Positions 1-10,989 of a stretch of 64,000 bases of DNA are shown here, piece after piece. Each line of letters begins with the position of its first letter. The first letter of the stretch is position 1. The translations under genes were made by a program, and so were the position numbers. A model generated the notes under the pieces. The model saw only the letters and a list, made by a program, of their open reading frames with translations, made no database searches and had not been told where the DNA came from. This DNA is from Dipteris shenzhenensis (lineage: Eukaryota > Polypodiophyta > Polypodiopsida > Gleicheniales). Where the stretch lies: NCBI GenBank assembly GCA_047967505.1, contig CM106540.1; one strand, given 5' to 3'.

Positions 1-243
1 ATTGGGATGCAGCAGGTGAAGGAGGAAGCATGGTGGGGATATTCTATAACTTTGTATTTTCTTCCCACCCCGGACTAGTGTTAGGTCCATACTCCGTTAG
101 CCTTCCGTCCCTTAATTCTCGCGCATCGGGTCGGCTCCCATCTTCACCCATGTGCATTTTACACCTTGTGGCAAAATAAGGGGGCGATGTTTTCTTCTGG
201 CAATCAGTGTTGTAGCAGTTGTTGATGGGTCTACCAGTCTTCC

Positions 244-251
244 ATCATAGA
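244..251. repeat. Left 8-bp target-site duplication of the hAT element
   Basis: ATCATAGA, identical to 3211-3218 and directly abutting the terminal inverted repeat. Confidence 0.85.
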
Positions 252-267
252 CATAGTTACCAGCCGA

Positions 268-336
268 AATGGAAACGGAAGAAACGGAGTTTCCGGTTTC
301 TTCCGTTTCCGGGCCCCGCCGAAATGGAAACGGAAG
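268..336. promoter_or_regulatory. Left subterminal AAACGG cluster of the hAT element
   Basis: Four AAACGG hexamers and one reverse-complement CCGTTT lie in about 70 bases. AAACGG is known as the subterminal binding motif of the maize Ac transposase. That it binds the transposase here is an inference from matching sequence and position. Confidence 0.6.
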
Positions 337-441
337 AAACGGCAATATGATACAATTTATGTATAAAAATTTATTTTTTATACATAATATAATTATCAAT
401 AGAGTGCAAATCATACATAATACAAATTACAATTATCTATA

Positions 442-476
442 CTTGAAGGCTGAAGCTTCAGGCTTCAGCCTTCAAG
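442..476. repeat. Perfect hairpin inside the hAT element
   Basis: Two exactly complementary 15-base arms (CTTGAAGGCTGAAGC and its complement) are separated by the 5-base loop TTCAG. It lies about 190 bases inside the left end, downstream of the transposase stop. Confidence 0.85.
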
Positions 477-813
477 CATCAATGCATCATTCATGATTCA
501 TGCCTCTATGATTCTAAATTCTTGAATGATGCTTCAATAATCTGAAATCAACATGTATCATGAGTCATGACTAACAAGTTTGGCATTACAAGAATCTGAA
601 ATTTAGAAGTTTGAAGTACTTAAAAGTTTAAACTTAGCACACAAGTTGAAACTTGAAACTTGAAACTTGAAAGTATTCAATGTCCAGACTCCATAGATGA
701 TCATGATTCATGGTCCACAAATTTCATGATCATGATTCATGACTCATGACTCATGAGTCATGCAAGACTCAAAATAAAAGCACTCATGGATGATATAAAA
801 AAAAGCAGCAGGA

Positions 814-2647
814 CTACTGATCATCTGCATCATCCATGGACTCCTCGTCATCGTCATCCTCTGCGTCCTCAGATAAGTTCGAGGCATTTGTGTCACTGTC
901 TGAAGAAGAATCATCAACATCAGGATCAGGACCATCGGGTGCAATTGAAGTACTAGCATCATCTCTAGATGGTTGAGTGTATGATCGTGTGTGGTGTGCT
1001 GGTGCTGACAGCTCCTCATACAACATGGTGTATATGTCCAGCTCCTCCCGTGGGATATCTGGTATGACCTTCATCTTCTCCACGTCCACCTTGTCTACAT
1101 TCACTTGGCGAGGTTCGGGACAGCCGGCGGTGAACTCAAGGAGACGGAGGTTGCAATGACAAAAAACCAACCGCTCCAATTGAGCCGTGCTCAATCTGTT
1201 CCTCTTCTTTGTGTGAGAGGGCCCAAGTGCTCCAGTTCCTCTCACAAGGACCGGAACTGCAGTCTTGTGAGAGAACACGTATAGCAAGGCGTTTCTGCCA
1301 TAAGCCAATTAAGCCGAGATAAGTATCAGGAACTTGATAACTTTAAACATATTTGTAGTAGATAAAACTTCAAATTACTTAACGACTAAGCTCCAACTAG
1401 TGGCGTTGGAACTTGTCTCTTAGACTCTTACCAAAGTAGGAGTACAGTTGCCATATTTCTCCCACCAGGAGACAGGTTGCAACTGTGTCTCTCGGAGCCT
1501 AGCCGTAGGTCGACCAAAGGAGAGGCTATGATTGCGGAACAATAGAAGTTCATCCTCCAGTCTTCGTTGCATCTCCAAGTCACCACCCGTCCAATTTTGT
1601 AGATACTGTTGCATCCCCTCCTCCAACTAGGTCCTCGATCAAAAGATCAAGGCAATGTGAGGCACAGGGTGTCCACACAATCTTAGGGAACTCATCTTCT
1701 AACATGGCACCCATTGACACACAATTGCTGCCATTATCTGTCACCACCTGCACCACATACTCAACACCTATCTCCATAATGGCTGCCCGTAAATGCTCCC
1801 AAATATACAGCCCTGTAATCACTGTACTTGCAGTGGAAGCGTCTATGGCTCTCAAGAACATGGTTCCCTTGCAAAAAGACACTAAAATATTGTACACATT
1901 CCTCTTGCGTGCATCTAACCATCCATCGCATAAGAGTGTGCATCCATATTTTTTCCAAGTCTCTTTCAAGGGCTTCATTTGGTCTTCCACACATTCCCTC
2001 TCTCTTCTTAGCTCTCTTGTCCGCAAGGCCTCATATGTAGGCCCTTCCCATTCATACCCAATGCGGCTTACGGCTCTCATGGCCTTCCTCCATCGTGTAG
2101 TCTTCGCCACATGAAAGGGTATTGCACATTGTATGAAGAGCTTTGTGAGCTCACTAGTGGCCTCCTTCACTGCTTGCTTTTGCAAGCGTGCTTGAATGCT
2201 AGACCTTTGCAGTGATCCTCTTTTCCCCGCACTAGCATCCACACTAATTGATCCATGTGGCAAGGGTGTTCTTGTGGCACTAGGACCCGCGCTCGATGTA
2301 GTTGATGCCCCTCTACTTCTCTTTGCAGAACCCAATGTGCTGGCATCATCCAATGGCTCAGTGTCAGCAGCCTCTTCTTCATCTTGCAGCCCTTGTCCTC
2401 CACTTTTTGCAGCCAAGGCTGCCATACGCGCACGCTTCCATTCTGTTAGGCCACCTTTCACTGCAGTAGGCACAAACTCACAAGGTCCTACATCCTTGCT
2501 GGAAACACCTGCTAGATGGTCTTTCACCCGTGTGACAGACCCCGTCTTGCTTATGCCGCAATAGTTGCATCTCCACTTCTTGGAGCCACCGCCTCCTTTA
2601 TAACTATCCAGGAGGGAGACATGGACCCAATAAGCATCTCTTGGCAT
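814..2647 (-). pseudogene. hAT transposase (BED zinc finger, DUF659, hAT C-terminal dimerisation), broken
   Basis: I chose the ATG at 2647 because the longer open frame upstream is only a translation of purine-rich repeats. From this start come a BED-type zinc finger (WRCNYCG followed by a paired-His segment), a basic linker, then a DUF659-like block with LCDGW, TDNGSNC and CASHCLDLL. Around 1630 the reading jumps to the C-terminal block (SWWEKYGNCTPTL), so about 200 residues of the hAT core appear deleted. A GT-AG intron fits at 1295-1431: splicing joins PTL to KRLAIRVLSQ and continues to the hAT signature CERNWSTWALSH. A 1-nt frameshift near 1215-1222 precedes KKRNRLSTAQLERLVF. The acidic tail ends near 814. 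It would cut and join DNA at the element ends if intact. Confidence 0.85.
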
Positions 2648-2649
2648 TG

Positions 2650-2860
2650 AGGAGGATGGAGAGGTGAGAAGGAGGATGGAGAGGTCACAAGTGACTCGTG
2701 AGAAAGGATGGGAGGTAGACCGTAGAAGGAGGATGGAGAGATAGAGGTAAAAGAGGATGGAGAGGATGGAGAGGTAGAAGTGAAGGAGGATGGAGAGGAG
2801 GAGGATGGAGAGGTAGAAGGTAAGATTAAAGAGAGGATGGAGAGAAGAAGGATGGAGGGA
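2650..2860. repeat. Degenerate GGATGGAGAGG minisatellite
   Basis: More than ten imperfect copies of GGATGGAGAGG with variable spacers lie just upstream of the transposase start, in its presumed leader. Weaker copies continue to about 3050. The strand bias keeps the reverse frames open and creates a spurious serine/leucine-rich extension. Confidence 0.8.
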
Positions 2861-3125
2861 TGGAGTCAGGAGAGCAGGCTGCCAAGCTGCAGGCTGCAGC
2901 TTGCAGGATGGAGAAGATGGAGCAAAGGATGAAGAGGATGGAGAGAGCTCAGAGAAGGATGGAGGTGACGGTAGGTCCAAAAGCAAAGGATGGGATGGAG
3001 AGAGCTTGAAGAAGGTGGAGAGAGGAGGAAGGATGCACAAGAGGAGTAGAACAGGCGGGAGGCGGCGAAAGACGAAGAGAAGTGCCGAAATCCCGTTTTT
3101 AGGGTTAGGTGAAAAAACAGAAATT

Positions 3126-3196
3126 ACGAAACGGCGTTTCTTGACGAAACGGCGTTTCCGGTTCGGCGTTTCCGTTTCTGCCCATGAAACGGGCGT
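3126..3196. promoter_or_regulatory. Right subterminal AAACGG cluster of the hAT element
   Basis: Three AAACGG and one CCGTTT occur close to the right end, mirroring the left cluster. Read as likely transposase-binding sites by analogy with maize Ac. Confidence 0.6.
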
Positions 3197-3210
3197 TTCG
3201 TGCAACTATG

Positions 3211-3218
3211 ATCATAGA
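3211..3218. repeat. Right 8-bp target-site duplication of the hAT element
   Basis: ATCATAGA, identical to 244-251 and directly abutting the right terminal inverted repeat. Confidence 0.85.
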
Positions 3219-3518
3219 CCCATGCAGCATGGCAGCTCTCATGTGAGCGTTCAGGGACAAGATTGTCTCCTTGAAAAGAATCGGCTTGTTTCTGAGTAGC
3301 TCCAGCTCTTGCACGTGTAGGAAAAGAAGACAAAGGACACAACGACATTGGACCAGTTCCAGCTTCTGTTGGAACAGGAATGTCTTGAGAAGGCCATGCA
3401 TTGGGCTTGATGTCATGCTGACTTGGCAACCTGGGGCTCCAGCGTAGGCGAGACTGAGAGGAGATGCGTTTATAGCATCAGCAGTTTCTCACAGCCTGCT
3501 TGTAGTCCCTCCTCTGCC

Positions 3519-4121
3519 ACATGCACCCCTGCACTTAGGTGCAAGGTGACAATTGGCTTCATCGCGACAAAGTGCAGATAGTTCCTATGATAGGATATTT
3601 TGTTGTATGCCATGACCCCATTGTGAGCCCTTGTCTAGGGACAGTCAGGCAGTTCACAAGGACAGAATGCATTTTGTATTCCCAGGAGCATATCAGAGCG
3701 CCATGCCACCCATTGATCAGGAGTTGATAGTAGTAGTGTGGTTGGATGGTTAGACACAACAGTTTGGCTTCTAGTCTTCACGACAGTACCAGTTCTCAGG
3801 AGCTTCTATTGAACTGCCGTGTTATCATAGCAGAGCATTCATTCCTTTCCTTTTTGGAGCAGTGCCAGCTTAGTACCAGTGCCAAACTGTTATTCCCCAT
3901 TTCTTTGGGAGGACACACAAATTCCGGGCAGCAGTTAGCGGGGTTGTCATGATCACATTCGCTTGGCAGTTTCATTCAGTCCTTCAACATCTTCCATCAT
4001 CTAGAATTTAATACGAGGGAATGTCACATGCATCCTCACACTAGGGTGCATTGTGAAACACATTCATACCCAAATTATTTTGTTGTATGCCGTTGCCCCT
4101 TTGTGAGCCCTAGTCCAAAGA
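3519..4121. repeat. Two diverged copies of a 480-bp-period direct repeat; no gene seen in 3.4-5.8 kb
   Basis: The stretch ATTTTGTTGTATGCC followed by a GTGAGCCCT block occurs at 3597-3641 and again at 4077-4121. The preceding CACATGCA...AGGTGCA block is also repeated with the same 480-bp offset. This suggests an old tandem duplication, perhaps inside a decayed LTR. I see no supported coding sequence from 3430 to 5830. Confidence 0.55.
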
Positions 4122-4515
4122 CGAGTCAGGCACAACTATGTGGGTTTCTAGCCCCCATAGTCACAGGCTATGGCGGAGCAGTTTTGGTTGCTAGGACAAA
4201 GCATTGCAGGGTATCCACCCAGCAACAAGTTCACTAGAGTGGAATGTCACATGGACTTGTGCCAGGCACAGGTGGCAGAGACACCTGACTGCATTGTCAA
4301 GTATTCGCAGCATATCTCAGAGTATGTGGGCAAGAATTCAGCACCATTTGAGGGACTTCCAATAGCCCAACCAAGGGGCAGCTGGATCGCCCCTAGTCAG
4401 CTAGCTTTGCTGAACTGTTCGGGTCATTTGACCCAACCCAGTCAGTTGGTTGACTTGACCAGCAGGCCAGTAAACTTAGACTACCAGTTGGGCAGTCTAG
4501 CTGGCCAGTTTAGGC

Positions 4516-4525
4516 CTATTTAAGG
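4516..4525 (+). promoter_or_regulatory. TATA-like box in a possible old LTR
   Basis: CTATTTAAGG is followed about 30 bases later by a pyrimidine-rich stretch. This resembles a retrotransposon promoter, but no LTR ends could be defined. Confidence 0.25.
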
Positions 4526-5829
4526 GGATTCTCCAGCCCTTATTTCCCATTGAGTACCAGACTTCCTCCAGCCTCAGCGGCTACCCTTTGTCTTGCCAAT
4601 CCAGCTCCAAAGGCAGCCATAAAGCAGCTTCTATAGACTGAGATTGAAGTCAACACCTGCACACAGCCTACAGTAGGGTTTTGGACAACAAAACAAGGTT
4701 GAGGGTTTGGCAGTCTATTTCAACAAAATAGCCAGTTCTCCCATAGTTGTAGTTAAGGGGTGTTTCTCGGCTCAATTTTGTGTGTCGATTTGGCAATCAT
4801 GTACACAGTCGTGAAGGAATTTATTCCAGCATCATAAATAAGCAGTGCACAATAGTTAGGAAGATCTCTTGTGTCTTTCATGCTTGAGTTCTCCTTCATG
4901 CATTCATTGATTTCCACGCAGCAACTCCTCGCATGTCACACACATCTCTTAGTCGGAGTGAGTAACATGGCGTCGCGTTGCCACTTTTTGATGATTACAA
5001 CCAGAACGGCATTTTCCCTTCAAACTCTAAGCTCTAAACCATTGCCTTTAGGTTGACTAATTGTCTGAGAGGCATAAGAGATGTCAAGCCCAGTAGTCGT
5101 GAGATACGTGAGGCTTGTTAGATGCCACCTGTCTGCTTGTGAGGCCTGAGATGGAGGAAGACCTTGGGCAGGATAACCTGTAGTGGGAAATGAACTGAGA
5201 TGATGAGGCCCGACCAGATGGCAGGGTTTGGCAGTAGAAGTGGGGTTGGCTGTACTGATTGGTTGGCCAATCTGTATTTCTGGTCAGCCAAATCCAGAGC
5301 TTCCATTATGGGGTTCTGATGTTCAGTACTTTGCTATTCTGTGTGCATATAGGAGCACTAATAGGAGCAACATCTAGCCAGCCCATTGAAGAGCACACAA
5401 GTTGACAGAACTGAGGGGTGGTAGATGGAGGCAGAAGGAAGCATCCGAAGGTTCACATCTAGGCAGCAACCAAGCTGTTAGATGATGACACATTGACCAC
5501 AACATTTTGTATCAGTTTTGATATTGTTTGGAGCATTCTTCTATATATATTTTTGGCTATTATATATGGGTACTCTCTAGTTATGTATTGTGTTTATTCT
5601 CTCATACACTTGTGTCCACAACATATGGATTGTGATTTGTTGGCATCGTAAGAACTCTGGGACACGTTTTCTGAGTTGGCTGCAGCAAGCAACTATTTGT
5701 TTTTTGACATGTATCAGGGGACCCAAGGGAGATTCACATAGCTTGCTGCCTAGCGGTAAGAGCCTTTCTTGGAAGGAAGGTGACCTCGGCTCAGTCCGCG
5801 ATAATGACCTACATGTGGAATTTTGCATG

Positions 5830-6110
5830 TAGACCCTTTGCATACTTGTTGTGGTTCAAAAATATTATCTTTTTGCTGCTGCCATACTTGACACCAAAAA
5901 GATAGTGCAAGTGTCCCAAAGTTTACACAGTTGTTTAAGGCAATGATAAGCTCCTCAATAAAGGACTCATCGTTGCATGTGATGATGATATCAACATACC
6001 AAATCAGAAACACAATGATGGCATCATTTTGTATCACATATAAGTTTGGGTTTGATGTAGCTTTCTACATTTCAAAGGTTTTTAAAAAGGCATTGATGTT
6101 TTTATATTAT
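5830..6110 (-). pseudogene. Ty1/copia reverse-transcriptase relic
   Basis: Minus-strand translation gives a copia RT stretch: SNPNLYVIQNDAIIVFLIWYVD then IIIT and NDESFIEELIIALNN, with the wording and order of the family's YVDDI block. The second aspartate of the YVDD active site is missing (YVD-III, about 5987-5998), and stop codons lie on both sides. It is too short and decayed to assign to an element with ends. The downstream bases to about 5580 code nothing recognisable. Confidence 0.7.
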
Positions 6111-6401
6111 AACCTCAATGCTTACATTTGTAACGTGATAGTAGGTCACTCGGAGAGGTCAACAAAGGTGCCCTTCTCTTATACATTAGACGTGTCAACA
6201 TCTACAGCTAGATGAGGCTGCTTGGAGCCCTTTGAGAGAGTGCATTGGGTAGAGCAACAAGTGTACCAGGCTGTCATTACGAGGTCCTAGTCTCGTGTGG
6301 ACTAGAGCCTCTCCACAGAAGATTACACATTTCTTTTAGATGGTGGCCCATGGAGGGCTGCCTATTGGCCCATGGTTGGATCAAATGTGAGTGGATGCGA
6401 T

Positions 6402-6580
6402 GTACCACCCTTGTGTAGATAGAGATCTTGAGACGATTCCACACTATCTAGGTAGCTTCTCGTAGCAGAGAGAATTCAGCAATGGACAATGCAGGAGGTA
6501 CCACCCCTGTGCAGATAGAGACCTTGAGACAATTCCACATTATCTATGTAGCTTCTCGTAGCATAGAAAATTCATCAAAG
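6402..6580. repeat. Diverged direct duplication, about 83 bp x 2
   Basis: GTACCACCC followed by an AGATAGAGA...GTAGCTTCTCGTAGCA block occurs at 6402-6484 and again at 6498-6580 with about ten differences. No coding potential was found here. Confidence 0.75.
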
Positions 6581-6755
6581 GACCCTTTGCATTGTGGCTC
6601 GAAATCAAAGGATTCAATTGGACTTAACTTGGGGCATGGCATATTAATAAATCCATTGTGAGAGAGGGAGAAGGATAAGAAAATCACATGATAGAGATGA
6701 GAGGTTGAGGAAAGTACACAGTATGATTGATTGATAGATTGAAAGTTACAATGCC

Positions 6756-6769
6756 TCTTTTATAGGCCA
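6756..6769 (-). promoter_or_regulatory. TATA box, minus strand, possible copia LTR promoter
   Basis: On the minus strand it reads GCCTATAAAAGAGG, a strong TATA match. It lies upstream, in minus orientation, of the copia RT relic at 5830-6110, so it may be the U3 promoter of that element's lost 5' LTR. LTR ends were not found. Confidence 0.35.
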
Positions 6770-7103
6770 GGCTAGCCTTATCTTCCGCACACAAGTGCAT
6801 CACTGACGATGTTACACTAAATCTAATCTTGACCCTTTCTAAAGCCAAGGTCACTTGACCCTTCACACGCAAAGACACAAAGCTTGACCCTTTATAAAGC
6901 CAAAGTAGCAAAACTTTTTGTGAAATAAAAAGAAGACATACTTAGCATGCAAAGCAACACTTAAATTGTCATCAGTGCCCAAGCATAAGCAGCAATACTA
7001 GGTTTCTAAAGACCTATGGAGTCTCTTGGGCAAACAAGGAAGAAAGTGACTAAGCCAAAATAAACAAGCAATTCTAAAAACAAATCTTTTAAAAACCAGG
7101 AAT

Positions 7104-7108
<5 letters not shown>

Positions 7109-7167
<59 letters not shown>

Positions 7168-7172
7168 TCTTT
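7109..7172. repeat. (CT)n microsatellite
   Basis: Near-uninterrupted TC dinucleotides with one TTTG interruption near 7157. The flanks from about 6.9 to 8.0 kb hold no gene I can recognise. Confidence 0.95.
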
Positions 7173-8569
7173 TAAAACATAAAAAACTAAATGGACTCCT
7201 TACACTTATGTACCTCTTCCTACAAAGATGCAAAAGTACATTCCTAACTTAGAAAGCACTTGCGTACTCAAACTCTCTTTTGAAACTAAAAGAAAAATGG
7301 GCCATTCAGCTCTCTACTTTTTATTTTTAGCTTATGTCCAATTATTCTAAACATATCTAAGGTCAATACACCATAGATAAGAGACATTGTATCTAGGAGT
7401 GGGCATACTTTTTTCATTACTTTTTTGGAGGATGATAGGCCGGTGGCCTTGAAGAGTAAATAAGCCATAATATCAATAGCCTATTGTGGTCACATACATG
7501 ATGAAATTATCCTATAATAGTGTATCTAGAAAATTTGGACTTTTTCTCTTACTTTTTGAACCGGTCCCCTTCACATCATATTCACCTAGTATACTAAAAA
7601 ATGGGTGTTTTTGGAGCACTACATATATTCACCTTCGTACAACTATGGACTATGAAATAAAAATAGATGTGTAAGTAGGGAAGAGAATGTAAGGGGAAGG
7701 AAATTTCATTTCTAGTACATTATTATGCACATTTGATATGAACTCATTGTCCCTTTTCCAATCATTTTAACTACAAACATTAAAAATTAACTTCTCGATT
7801 GGGTGGAGGCTATTTTCAAAATGTTAAAGTGAAAGTGGAAGGTGTCTTCCTCTCTGTGGGGTTCTAAATCATGTTTGCTAAGGTGAACAAAGGCTTGCAG
7901 GACGCGATCGTACTCATGGTCCTTTGTAAGGCCGGTATCTGGCTGCTCCTAGCTTGTGGTAAATCTAGTTGTATTTTCTCTATTTGGGTGCAGAGGTCCA
8001 TGTGCAGAGCTTCAATCTAATTTTTCTTTTTTCTTTTAAAGAAAAAAATTTTTCTTTTAAAGAAAAAAGAAGTATTTGTATCATATTATCATTGGATCAA
8101 AAGATCAGTCCTTATATATCCAAGAAGTAATATACACCAAACCCCCAAGGGTAAAGAAAGCACTAGGTGAGTAAATCAAAACAAATGTCCACTAAGTGTG
8201 AGACAAGCATAGTGATCAGTGGGTGTCCAGTAACGGCGGAGAGGCCAGCATTGAGTCCAACCATAGAGAGACCATAATACAAGCAAGCAAGAGGTTTAGA
8301 AGTTGTTTCAGCCGAGGGTCCATCAACAACAATTGTCTTCCTAGATATAGTAATTGAGGGGCCAAAAGACAGTCCAACAGAGGATCCAACAATAAGAATA
8401 GAGGGACTAGTAGCAAAAGAGGGTCCAATATCAAATGGAATAGCAACAGTACATGGAACAACTCCAGAGGGTCCAATAGTACCAAAAGACAATGTGACCA
8501 ACACCATCAATGTTATTGTCCTTGGGTAGCCTAGAGTGGGCACCCAAGTGGCATCTGATAATGTGTTCA

Positions 8570-10830
8570 TCTAGTTCCCCTTTAAGTTGTAGATGAGTGT
8601 GTTGAAGTTATCTATCATGGAGTCAAGTCTCTTTTTTCATTGTCCCACCAAGATTAGAAATGGCATCAGTATTGAAGATAGAATCATTAAATTGAAAAGT
8701 GTTCCTAGATAGCCAAATGAACCACAAAGCATGAGTCCTGATTTGAGTCCACTTTTCTTGCTTGTTCCTAATTGCATCTCCTAGAAAAATAGCTTTCCAA
8801 TTGCTAATACTCCCTTGTTTCCAATTGAATGATTTTCTAGACCTTTATAGCATGAGGTTTGGCATTTGCCATCTCCTTTTCTAGTAATCATGCCTTTTAC
8901 ATTAGTCCAGGTAGCTTTATGTAAGATTAGCCATAGAAGAGTAAAGATTCTCTCAGGGATCTTCTTGTTCCATACCTTAAAGAATCCGTCTTTCCATTTG
9001 CCCCTACTATCATACAGCTTCCACCTGGAGTTAAGAATCCTAAAAAGTTCATCTATGTCAGTAGTAGGAGTAGGAATGGAAAAAAAAGAGTACTACCCAC
9101 CCAACTGAATTCCCTGTTGTAGACACAGTGGTTATCTCCCTTCCACTGGGTATCCTTTTGCCATAGTTCTAGCCTGCTCAAGACAAGGTTTTGATGCTGG
9201 TTGTTGAGTGCAAACTCTCTTTTGATCTTCAGCTAGGTTTTCCATTTGAAAATGTCCTTCCACAACTACCCCCAACATTGGAGACCTTTCTTCAAAAGTA
9301 TGCTGGCATTCACAAAGTTTTCATCACTGAGAAGGGCATTTCTGAAAATCCAAAAGATCTAGATTGAGTCAATGTCCATGAAAGCCCCTTTGCATTGGGT
9401 TTTTAGCTCCTCAAAATCTTTCCACATGGATTGCCATAATGGACTCCCTTTGCTTTGCAAGGTTTAGGATTGCAAAGAGCTAAGAGGGTAGGGTAGTTTT
9501 TCCACCTAGGTGCCCTACAAGGTATTATTAAACTCAGATTTCTAAGTAAGAGTTGAGCCAAATCACCATGAGAATTAAGAATGCCTTTAATGACCCATGA
9601 ACTTGTAAGTTTCCTAGTTTTCTATTCAATGTCTATTACTCACAGCCTCCTTCCTCATTGGGCTTAATGCAATGGGTCCATCTTACCTTTGAGATTCTAG
9701 CATTTCCTCCCCATAGAAAAGATCTACAAAACTTGATAAACCTATCAAGGCTTGATTTAGAGGTGGCCCAACAAGAGATATAAAAGATAGCAATGGGATA
9801 GATACAATGGTTTTGGACTAGCCTTCTACCTACAAGATTGACTTGAAATTCCCTCCATTTATCAAGCTTTGTTTGCAATCTATCCATGAACCAGTCCCAA
9901 CTATGTTTCCTAGTGATGTCAAACCCATGGGAATACCCAGGAGTCTGAACACTATCCCTTTGAGTATCCCGTGGCCCCAAATTTGGGAAGATCCTACTCT
10001 CCCCCCTTGAGTGTGGCATATCCGGTCTTAGAATGATTGATTCTAGAACTAGAAGCTTTACAAAAGTTGTCCAAACAATTAACTATGCCATGGATATCTT
10101 GAACCATGTTTCTTGGTGTAAAATTAGTGTCATCAGCAAACTACTGGCATACAAGTTGTTTACCAATGGGTAACTCCATGCTCATAATAGCACCCTCTTT
10201 GAATAAGCCATCTAAAGAGCCTGCTGCAATAGCAAAAAGTAAAGGGGCTAGGGGCCATCCTTGCCTTATTGATCTCTTTAGAGGCAAGGGATGACTTTGA
10301 CATAGATTTTAGTTGAAGCATTTGTTAAGATCAATCTCATATAAGAAACAATGAGTGGTCCTAGACCCATATATTGAAGATACTGGATGAGAAAGTCCCA
10401 TTCCAATCTATCATAAGCCTTATCAAAATCCACTTAACATCAACATTGGTGTCCACTAATTGAAGGGAATCTTTAAGATCTTCCCTTGAAGCCGATTCCC
10501 CACCTCTGACCACAGTTCCCTTACCCCTCCATCTATCCTTTTTATCTCAACCATATTGAAATCTCCTAGGGAAAAACAATTGACATTTGCACCATTGCTT
10601 TTCTATCCTAAGCATTGTTAGGGGCATAAATGGAAATGATTGGGGAATCCTGACCTTTCAGAACACATTGCACTAGCAACCATCTATCCTCAGGATCAAT
10701 TGGCATCTTAGAGACCCCATTATTGTAGTGTGACATAATTCCTACTAATGTATCACCTTTCCCTTCCTCATGGTTAGTAAAGAACCAAGTTCTCCTTCTA
10801 TCAACTATCTTCAATCTACTTTCTAAGTTA
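8570..10830 (-). pseudogene. LINE ORF2: endonuclease and reverse transcriptase
   Basis: The endonuclease part survives at 10608-10814 (WFFTNHEEGKGDTLVGI, then a DRW..VQC...SIYAPNNA segment). RT follows: FDKAYDRLEWDFL, a block of the PLLFAIAAGSLD type, and the FADDT catalytic motif at about 10126-10140. Downstream, 9636-10019 gives the typical plant LINE stretch KLDKWREFQVNLVGRRLVQN followed by RSFLWGG. The remainder to 8570 resembles the zf-RVT tail. Stops and frameshifts separate these blocks, so no protein is made. The intact enzyme would nick target DNA and copy the element RNA at the nick. Confidence 0.75.
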
Positions 10831-10989
10831 ATTCTAGTTGTCTTAATTTCTTGTAGAGATAAAAGAGTGGGAGATAAGGCCTTAGCTCTATTTCATCACT
10901 TCTAATAGGGTTATTTAGACCCCTCACATTCAGACTCATTAAAGGGATTGTGATTTACTTAATATTCTTTTAGAGACCCTTTTAGGCCC

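Larger units (their letters stand above)
252..3210 (-). mobile_element. hAT-superfamily DNA transposon, decayed
   Basis: The ends are short imperfect inverted repeats: CATAGTTAC at 252 and, read inward on the minus strand, CATAGTTGC ending at 3210. Base 2 is A and base 5 is G, as in hAT termini. An identical 8-bp direct repeat, ATCATAGA, flanks the element at 244-251 and 3211-3218, which is the target-site length of hAT elements. The hexamer AAACGG is clustered within about 100 bases of both ends. The interior codes on the minus strand for a BED/DUF659/hAT transposase that is internally deleted and frameshifted, so this copy cannot make a complete enzyme, although the ends look intact. Confidence 0.88.

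Noticed and set aside
2648-3205. 186-residue serine/leucine-rich N-terminal extension of the hAT transposase
   Set aside because: It is the translation of the purine-rich minisatellite and terminal repeats. The BED-domain protein begins naturally at the ATG at 2647.
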